Source of the DNA: Streptomyces sp. CNH099
GTDB taxonomy: Bacteria; Actinomycetota; Actinomycetes; Streptomycetales; Streptomycetaceae
DNA length: 64,000 nucleotides
Direction of reading: 5' to 3'
NCBI GenBank assembly: GCA_000514715.1
Contig: AZWL01000007.1
Location: 186,001-250,000 of the forward strand
The number at the start of each line of letters is the position of its first letter. The stretch's first letter is position 1. The translations under genes were made by a program, and so were the position numbers. The notes under the pieces were generated by a model. That model was not told where the DNA came from. It made no database searches and saw nothing but the letters and a program-made list of their open reading frames with translations. Shown piece after piece: positions 58,336 through 64,000 of the stretch.

Positions 58336-58359
58336 GCTTGTCCGTATTCTTCGACAAGC
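58336..58359. promoter_or_regulatory. Inverted repeat GCTTGTC-N10-GACAAGC
   Basis: Perfect 7-bp arms separated by 10 bases, 48 bp before the AbiEi/DUF559-like gene. The core TTGTC, spacer CGTA-TTC and GACAA are shared with the repeat at 49053-49076. A regulatory role is inferred. Confidence 0.5.
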
Positions 58360-58406
58360 GCGTAACAGCGGTTAGGAGCGGGCCGGCCACCGGGAATCCA
58401 GCGGCC

Positions 58407-59528
58407 ATGAACACGAACTCACCCTCCTCCGCACCGCTCAGCCCGCGCCCGCTCAGCCACGCCGCCGGGACCCGCCGCCAGGTCATGACCGCCCGCCAAC
58501 TGCGCGAGCACGGCGTCGCCACCGCCGACGCCGCGCGCCGCTGCCGCCCCGGCGGGCCGTGGCAGCAACTGCTCCCCGGCGTCTACCTCCTGCACGCGGG
58601 ACCACCGACGCCGGAGGAGCGGCTGCAGGCGGCGCTGCTGTACGCGGGCCGGGCACCGGCCGGACGCACCGCGGTGCCGGGCCAGTCCCGGGGCGCCCCT
58701 GTCCCCGCCGCCGCACGCCCGTCCGCCTCCGCCCCGGCGGCCGCGCACGCGGAGGCGGCCGCCCCGGTCCCGTACGGCGACGCGATGATCACCGGGCCGG
58801 CGGCGCTCGCGCTGCACGGCTTCGCGGCGGCCCCGGCGCTGCTCGCCCTCGACCGGATCGACGTCCTGCTCCCCCGCACCCGGCGGCTGCGCTCCACCGG
58901 CCTCGCCCGCCTCGTCCGCGCCCACTCCCTCCCCCGCCCCGACCGCATCACGGGCCTGCCCGTGGCGCCGGTGCCCCGCGCCCTCGCCGACACGGTCGCG
59001 GTCCTCACCGACGCCGCCCACGTCCACCGGCTGCTGACCGAGGCGGTCCGCGGCGGCCACTGCGAGGCGGCGGCGGTGGTGCGCGAGCTGAGCCAGGCCC
59101 GGCTGCTGGGCCGCCCGCACGTGAGCGACGCGGTCGACGGCCTGATCGCGGAGGGCCGCGCGATAGCCGAGGGCCGCCTCTACACGATGGTGCACGCCCA
59201 CGCCCTGCCCGCCCCCCTCTGGAACGTCGACCTGCGCCTGCCCGGCGGCCCCCACCTCGGCGGCGTCGACGCCTACTGGCCGGACCACGCGGTCGCCGTG
59301 GAGATCGACGCCCGCACCCCGCGCCGCGCCTCCCACGACGAGGCGGCGCTGTGGTCCGAGTACGCGAGGAAGCGGGAGACCCTGGAGCGCCTGGGCATCA
59401 CCGTCGTCCACGTCACCCCGCGCAAGCTGCGCGAGTCGCCGCAGCAGCAGGCGGAGGTGGTACGCGCCGCGATGCTGGCCGCGGCGGAACGCGCCCGGGC
59501 CGCACACGTGGTGGTCCTCCCCCGGTGA
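58407..59528 (+). CDS. AbiEi-like N-terminus fused to DUF559-like (PD-(D/E)XK) domain
   Basis: The 373-aa protein starts with an AbiEi_4-like winged-helix region (MTARQLREHGVATADAARRC, WQQLLPGVYLLHAG), then Ala/Pro-rich sequence (85-130), and a C-terminal region with VDAYWPD, VEIDA and LGITVVHVTP, resembling the DUF559 nuclease fold with possible D/ExD residues. Such proteins are common in actinobacteria and are annotated as type IV antitoxins or endonucleases; no toxin gene is adjacent. ATG at 58407. An inverted repeat (58336-58359) lies 48 bp before the start. Confidence 0.75.
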   Translation: MNTNSPSSAPLSPRPLSHAAGTRRQVMTARQLREHGVATADAARRCRPGGPWQQLLPGVYLLHAGPPTPEERLQAALLYAGRAPAGRTAVPGQSRGAPVPAAARPSASAPAAAHAEAAAPVPYGDAMITGPAALALHGFAAAPALLALDRIDVLLPRTRRLRSTGLARLVRAHSLPRPDRITGLPVAPVPRALADTVAVLTDAAHVHRLLTEAVRGGHCEAAAVVRELSQARLLGRPHVSDAVDGLIAEGRAIAEGRLYTMVHAHALPAPLWNVDLRLPGGPHLGGVDAYWPDHAVAVEIDARTPRRASHDEAALWSEYARKRETLERLGITVVHVTPRKLRESPQQQAEVVRAAMLAAAERARAAHVVVLPR

Positions 59529-59553
59529 CCCGCGCCGCCCGACCCCACCCCGA

Positions 59554-59580
59554 CCGGCCGTGCGGCGCTCCGCACGCCGG
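59554..59580. terminator. Hairpin between convergent AbiEi-like and LuxR genes
   Basis: A 7-bp stem (CGTGCGG with CCGCACG, loop CGCT) extended by a bulged CCGG pair lies between two convergent genes. Confidence 0.5.
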
Positions 59581-59588
59581 CGCCCGGG

Positions 59589-61550
59589 TCAGTCGCCGGC
59601 CGTCTTCAGCCGCAGGTCCCCCGCGAAGTCGATCCGGGCCAGCTCGGCCCGGGAGGTGATGCCGAGCTTGGGGTAGACGCCGGCCAGGTGGTGGCCGACC
59701 GTGCGGGGGCTGATCAGCAGCTGTGCCCCGATCTCCCGGTTGGTCAGGCCGTCGGCGGCCAGCCGCGCGACCCGCAGTTCCTGCGCGGTCAGCCCGGCCG
59801 CGGCCGGCGGGCCTCCCCCGCGGGCGGGGGCCGGCCGTTGGGTCAGCGCCCGCTCGCGCAGCGCCCGCGCCCGCAGCGGTTCCGCACCGGGTCGGTCGAA
59901 GACCTCGGCCGCCGCGGCGAGTTCGTGCCGGGCGTCGGCCCGGCGGCGGGCCCGGCGCAGCCATTCCCCGTACAGCAGCCGGGTGCGGGCGTACTCGAAC
60001 GTGCAGCCCGCCGCCCCCGCGGTGTCCAGGGCGGCCCGGAACGGGTCCTCGGCCGCCGGTCCGCCCGCGACGAGGGCCTGGAGGCGGTGGGCGGCGGTAC
60101 GGGCCCAGGACGCGCCGGTGCGTCGCGCCCACTCCGCGACCATGGCGGCCCGGGGCCCGGCGGCGTCGGTGCCGCCGGCCTGCGCCGCCGCCTCGACGGT
60201 GTCCGCGGCGGCGAACAGCGCGGAGGTGGGGTGCGCGGCCTCGTGGCCGGGTTCGGCGAGGCACAGCAGGTCGGCCAGCGCGTCCCGCGGCCGGCCGGCG
60301 AACAGCGCCGCCCGGCCGCGGTACCAGTACGCCGCCGCGCTGAGCACCCGTACCCCGCGCGGCACCGAGACCTCAAGGACCCGGGCGGTGAGTTCGCCGA
60401 CGGTGCGGCCGTCGCCCCGGGCGGCGGCCAGCGCGGCCAGCGACGCGCGGCACCGGGTGGCCACGTGGTCGGCGCCGACCTCCCCGGCCAGCCGCAGCCC
60501 CTCGGCCGCCGCGGTGCCGGCGGCCTCCCACCGGCCCGCGGCGAGGTCGAGGACCGCGGTCTGGGACAGCACCAGCGCGAGCGCGGTGAGTTCGTGCCGG
60601 CGCCGCAACTGCGCGGCCTGCACGTGCAGCACGTCGAGCAGCCCGCCCTCGACGCCCCAGGCCTGGGCCAGCGGCACGGGCGGGAGCAGCTCCCAGGCGG
60701 CCCCGGCACGGTGCACGACGCGGCGCTCGCCCCGGTCCTCGGCGGCGGCCAGCAGCAGCAACGCCCGTGTCGGCGGCTTAAGGGCCTGGGCCCGCGCGCG
60801 GAACGCCCGCCGCAGCCGCGGCCCGACCCGCACCGGTTCCCCGGGCGGCGGGAGACGCGCCTCGCCGGCGGTCCCACGGCCGAGGGCGGGCAGTTCGTGC
60901 AGCGCCAGCGGATTGCCGCCCGCCGTCCGGACCGTGTGCTCGACCAGCGACTCGTCGGCGTCCGGTACGACGGCGTGGACCAGCCGGCGGGCGTCGTCGT
61001 CGGCCAGGCCCGCGACCTCCAGCGCCGGCAGCCCCTCCCACGGACCCGAGGCGGGGTTCTCGTGTCCGGTCAGGAGCACCACGACCGGGTCGGTCCGTAC
61101 GCGCCGCGCGACGAAGCCCAGGCAGTGCGCGGTCGCCTCGTCGACCCACTGGGCGTCGTCCACCACGACGAGCACCGGCCGCTCCCGGGCCAGGCCGGAG
61201 AGCAGCGACAGCACGGCCGCGCCGATGAGGAACCGGTCGGCCGGGTCCAGGCTCATCCCCAGCGCGCCGCGCAGCGCCGCGGCCTGCGCGGCGGGGAGCG
61301 TGTCCATCCGGTCCGCCACCGGCCACAGCAGCTCGTGCAGCGCCGCGAACGCGAGCCCCGCCTCTATCCGGGTGCCCCGGCACCGCAGCACCGTGGCGTC
61401 GGCCGCCGCCTCGGCGGCGTGGTCGAGCAGGGCGGTCTTGCCGATACCCGGCTCGCCCCACAGCACGAGCCCGGAGCCCGCGCCGCGCGCCGCCCGGTGC
61501 AGCAGCCGGTCCAGGGCCGCGGTCTCGGCGCGCCGGCCCACCGGTTCCAT
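59589..61550 (-). CDS. LuxR-family (LAL-type) ATPase regulator, internally shortened
   Basis: The 653-aa protein has an N-terminal AAA-type ATPase with Walker A GEPGIGKTALL and Walker B VLVVVDDAQWVD, and a C-terminal LuxR helix-turn-helix (LTAQELRVARLAADGLTNREIGAQLL, ending near residue 640). LAL regulators are usually about 870-1000 aa. Here the sequence passes from the end of the ATPase module (PPTRALLLLAAAEDRGER) directly into a late helical segment, so about 250-300 residues that normally hold a FRHPLVR-type stretch seem absent. The frame is intact. ATG at 61550. The pseudogene at 61584 is divergent. Confidence 0.8.
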   Translation of the reverse strand: MEPVGRRAETAALDRLLHRAARGAGSGLVLWGEPGIGKTALLDHAAEAAADATVLRCRGTRIEAGLAFAALHELLWPVADRMDTLPAAQAAALRGALGMSLDPADRFLIGAAVLSLLSGLARERPVLVVVDDAQWVDEATAHCLGFVARRVRTDPVVVLLTGHENPASGPWEGLPALEVAGLADDDARRLVHAVVPDADESLVEHTVRTAGGNPLALHELPALGRGTAGEARLPPPGEPVRVGPRLRRAFRARAQALKPPTRALLLLAAAEDRGERRVVHRAGAAWELLPPVPLAQAWGVEGGLLDVLHVQAAQLRRRHELTALALVLSQTAVLDLAAGRWEAAGTAAAEGLRLAGEVGADHVATRCRASLAALAAARGDGRTVGELTARVLEVSVPRGVRVLSAAAYWYRGRAALFAGRPRDALADLLCLAEPGHEAAHPTSALFAAADTVEAAAQAGGTDAAGPRAAMVAEWARRTGASWARTAAHRLQALVAGGPAAEDPFRAALDTAGAAGCTFEYARTRLLYGEWLRRARRRADARHELAAAAEVFDRPGAEPLRARALRERALTQRPAPARGGGPPAAAGLTAQELRVARLAADGLTNREIGAQLLISPRTVGHHLAGVYPKLGITSRAELARIDFAGDLRLKTAGD

Positions 61551-61583
61551 GCCCCACCCCGGAAGTCGGGCCTGGCCGCACGG

Positions 61584-61904
61584 GTGCGGCCGTTCCCGAC
61601 GATCCTGACCACCGTCGTCGAAGAGCGCGGCGGCTACCTGATCCAGGGGCTGCAGGACGTCTTCCCGGACCCGAAGCCGATCAACCGGACGTTCATCAAC
61701 ACCCGGGAGGACAGCCGCGTGGTGGACGCCGTCCGGGCGAGCGGGCGCAAGAAGGGCGCCGTGCAGGGTGAGCTGCAGCGCGACTGGGCCCGGGAGGCGA
61801 CCATCCCGGCGCTCGTGGACGTCAACGCGCAGCACGGTGGCGGCGGCGGGGTCGCGTACGCCTGGGAGACGCAACTGCTCAACACCCCCGTCCCCGGCGC
61901 ATAG
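61584..61904 (+). pseudogene. Isochorismatase-family hydrolase remnant (YcaC-like)
   Basis: In frame on the plus strand the translation has pieces of a cysteine hydrolase of the isochorismatase superfamily: a first segment reading LTTVVEERGG, FPDPKPINRTFINT, VDAVRASGRKK, and then ELQRDWAREATIP and VNAQHGGGGGVAYAWE from the family's C-terminus. The middle, including the VIAGLWTE-type catalytic region and the nucleophilic Cys, is missing, and the N-terminal third with the first active-site Asp is also absent. No start codon or ribosome site in a good place. It reads as a truncated, internally deleted gene. Stop at 61902-61904. Confidence 0.65.
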
Positions 61905-61927
61905 CGGCCCCGGGCCGCCGGGGCCGC
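61904..61927 (-). terminator. Hairpin after metallophosphoesterase gene
   Basis: An 8-bp stem (GCGGCCCC with GGGGCCGC, 8-base loop) lies just past the metallophosphoesterase stop (61933) on the minus strand, overlapping the end of the pseudogene. Confidence 0.45.
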
Positions 61928-61932
61928 CGGGG

Positions 61933-63693
61933 TCAGCGGGTGCGCAGCAGCTCCGTGTTGCGGTCCGTCTCCGTGCCCGCGAGGGGGCGGCGGCGCGGGG
62001 TGTGGGGCGCGTTGAGCGACAGCTCGCGGTAGAGGGACGCCAGCCCCGTCTGGCCGAGTTCGGCGCCGTCCGTGCGGTACGGGGCCGCCGACTCGATCAG
62101 CGTCGTGAACAGCGACAGCGTCCCGTCGCCGTTGTCCGCCAGCTCCACCACCCGCGCCAGCTGCGGGAAGTCCACGTGCGAGGCCGTGGTGACCTCCCAG
62201 AACCCGCCGTCGGCGCCGCCGTGCGGGGTGATCTCGTTGCGGTGGCTGTGCCCGTTCACCCACGCGACGACGTTGCGGTGGGCCAGCAGCAGCTCCACCA
62301 GCTCCGCGCCGGTGTGCCGCTCGTCGTCCGGCCGGAACGGGTCCGGCGTCGTGTTGTCCATCGACTTGCTGGTGTGGTGGCTGAAGACGACGACGTACGA
62401 GTCCCGGTGCTCCGTCAGCTTCCGCTCCAGCCAGCGCAGCTGCGCCGTGCCCACCGAGCCGCGGTAGTCGCCGCCCTGGTCGGTGGTGTCCAGGCTGATG
62501 CCGACGACGCCCGGGCCCGTCCCGCTCAGCGCGAAGTCGTAGTACAGGTCGCCGGACTCCCGGTTGGCCTCCGTGTAGCCGTGGCCCACGGGACCCGCCC
62601 CGGTGAAACGCCCCAGCAGGTGCGCGGCCACGTACTCGTGCGCCGTGAACGGCACCCGCCGCTCGTCCGGCGTGACGGTGCGCATCAGGCGCCGCTGCGT
62701 CCGCAGCATCTCGGCGAACGCCTCGCCCCGCGGGTCGGTGTGCGACCGCAGGGTGTCGAACAGCGGCCCGGCGATCGACTCCGGCAGCGTCATCAGCTTC
62801 CGGTCGCCGACCGCGTACTCCGCGAAGAACGGCTGCCGCGCCGCGTAGCAGCCGCCGGGCAGCAGGTCGTGGTTGCCGACGGTGGAGTACCACGGCAGGT
62901 GCAGCCCCGGGCTCGTCACCTCCCGGATCGCCGCCTCCAGATAGCCGTCCACGCGCGGGAACCCCAGCGCCTTGTCGGCGTCGCGCAGCCGGCTCTGCGG
63001 GTGCCAGTAGCGGTCGACGCCGCTGTTCTGCACGCCCTCGTACGCCGCCGGGTCGACGCTGTTGGGAACGATCCGCCCGCCGCTCATCGCGGTGAGGAAC
63101 CACTCCAGCTCCAGCGAGCTGTTGTTGTCGGTGTTGTCGCCGGTGGTGACGGCGCAGCCGAGGGCGAGCCCGGTGGCGGGCCCGGCGGTCAGCGAGTTGA
63201 CCCGCTCGATGAGCGCGACCGCGCCCGGCACGCTCAGCGCCTCCTGCGGACGCCAGCCGTTGCCCGCGCGCTCGCGGAAGTACTCCGAGCGCAGCGGCGT
63301 CTGCACGTCCACGATGTGCAGGTCGGTGAGCTGTACGAACGCGGTGAGCGGGGTGCGCGTCTCCGCGCGGCGCGGGCCGGCCGCGCCCAGTTCGGTGCGT
63401 ACGGCCCGGGGCCAGCCCGCGCCCTCCGTCAGCCGCCGGTAGCCGCCGCGGCCCACGGCCGCCGCCGTCGTACGGATCGTGGTGCCCGCGGACGACGGCG
63501 CCGGCGGGCGGCCGGGCACCCGCCCGCGCGCGGCCGGCGCCGGCGGCCCGGCGGACCGCGCGGTGGCCCGCGGCTGGCCCGGGCCGAGGGCCAGGCCGAG
63601 TCCGGCGGCCGCGCCCGTGGCCCCCGCGGCGCCCAGGAGGACGGCGCGCCGGCGGGGGCCCGGGGGCCTGGGGGACGTGGTTTCGCGGTGCAT
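61933..63693 (-). CDS. TIGR03767-family metallophosphoesterase with Tat signal
   Basis: The 586-aa protein has a twin-arginine-type N-terminus (PRRRAVLLGAAGATGAAAGLGLA) and calcineurin-like phosphoesterase motifs: QLTDLHIVDVQ, TGDNTDNN, GNHD, FSHHTSKS and NGHSHRNE. It is therefore exported, folded with its metals, and acts outside the membrane. This actinobacterial family has no assigned substrate. ATG at 63693 follows AGGAGC. The C-terminal 70 residues are variable. Confidence 0.9.
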   Translation of the reverse strand: MHRETTSPRPPGPRRRAVLLGAAGATGAAAGLGLALGPGQPRATARSAGPPAPAARGRVPGRPPAPSSAGTTIRTTAAAVGRGGYRRLTEGAGWPRAVRTELGAAGPRRAETRTPLTAFVQLTDLHIVDVQTPLRSEYFRERAGNGWRPQEALSVPGAVALIERVNSLTAGPATGLALGCAVTTGDNTDNNSSLELEWFLTAMSGGRIVPNSVDPAAYEGVQNSGVDRYWHPQSRLRDADKALGFPRVDGYLEAAIREVTSPGLHLPWYSTVGNHDLLPGGCYAARQPFFAEYAVGDRKLMTLPESIAGPLFDTLRSHTDPRGEAFAEMLRTQRRLMRTVTPDERRVPFTAHEYVAAHLLGRFTGAGPVGHGYTEANRESGDLYYDFALSGTGPGVVGISLDTTDQGGDYRGSVGTAQLRWLERKLTEHRDSYVVVFSHHTSKSMDNTTPDPFRPDDERHTGAELVELLLAHRNVVAWVNGHSHRNEITPHGGADGGFWEVTTASHVDFPQLARVVELADNGDGTLSLFTTLIESAAPYRTDGAELGQTGLASLYRELSLNAPHTPRRRPLAGTETDRNTELLRTR

Positions 63694-64000
63694 CGGCGCT
63701 CCTGAGGGGACGAGCGGGAGGCTTCGACGCGGGTGGTGTGCACCCGTATGCTCGGAGCCTTGGCACGCCGGGTGACCTGCTACTTAACGCAACCGGAACG
63801 GCGGCGGCCGGGAAGCCCACAAATACCTTCGGCGGCGGAAAACACCGCGCAATGGACACGCGATCCTCGCCCGTTCGAGTGGCCGCGGTCACCGTGGGTT
63901 CATCGCGGCGGGAACGTGCCGCAGACCCCCTCCTGGCGGCTTTCCGCCAACGCCGCAATCCGCCACACGCAACTCCCCCCGCGCGCGCGTGACTTGCTGA
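63694..64000. other. Terminal intergenic region
   Basis: The 307-bp end of the window should hold the metallophosphoesterase promoter. It is unusually A-containing for this genome around 63781-63860. One short open frame on the plus strand lacks support, so no gene is called. Confidence 0.4.

Noticed and set aside
61634-63958. Long minus-strand open frame (774 codons) in another frame of the metallophosphoesterase
   Set aside because: Its frame lacks the phosphoesterase motifs found in the 586-aa gene.
63738-63992. 84-codon plus-strand open frame at the window end
   Set aside because: No Shine-Dalgarno, no family features, and the composition is like the non-coding flank.

Overview
The window is very G+C-rich, almost every coding codon ends in G or C, and GTG starts are common. 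Gene content and order match the conserved core of a Streptomyces or closely related Streptomycetaceae chromosome: nadD, LCP protein, rsfS, phosphatase; proB/proA; obg-rpmA-rplU-rne; the mre/pbp2/rodA cluster; ndk-folC-valS; clpX-clpP2-clpP1-tig; pepN. A rodlin gene supports a sporulating, aerial-hyphae-forming actinomycete. I see no insertion sequence, prophage, CRISPR array or rRNA operon. Gene assignments come from reading motifs and remembered family features; no database search was run.

Layout. 1-5.3 kb: tRNA-Ala, a histidine phosphatase, rsfS, an LCP-like protein, nadD, a small membrane protein, then a membrane M48 protease. 5.4-10.6 kb: two related single-helix membrane proteins, proA, an unknown 161-aa protein and proB. 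10.9-15.7 kb: a teichoic-acid-type glycerophosphotransferase homologue facing obg, rpmA and rplU. 15.9-27.4 kb: a very large RNase E/G, then the two normally paired radical-SAM-linked genes (DUF2344 and TIGR03960), separated by a membrane repeat protein, a GNAT enzyme and three small secreted proteins, one of them a rodlin. 27.5-37.3 kb: a CYTH-CHAD protein, DoxX, the elongation/spore-wall cluster (rodA, PBP2, mreD, mreC, mreB), ndk and a DUF4233 protein. 37.4-48.3 kb: folC, valS, a membrane-anchored protein, clpX, clpP2, clpP1, tig, tRNA-Pro and tRNA-Gly. 48.4-64 kb: accessory and metabolic genes: acyltransferase, PP2C phosphatase, Fpg/Nei glycosylase, RpiB, BioY, amino-acid permease, aminopeptidase N, an AbiEi/DUF559-like protein, a shortened LuxR regulator, an isochorismatase-family pseudogene and a metallophosphoesterase.

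Themes. Cell-envelope growth and sporulation run through the window: MreBCD, PBP2, RodA, the LCP protein, the teichoic-acid-type enzyme, the paired membrane proteins and the rodlin. Protein quality control is grouped at 43-48 kb and carries a ClgR-type operator before clpP1. The least explained items are the seven-repeat membrane protein at 21.5-22.9 kb, the secreted-protein island beside it, the paralogous membrane pair at 5.4-7.2 kb, a tandem DnaA-box pair before valS, and an inverted repeat shared by two distant promoters.
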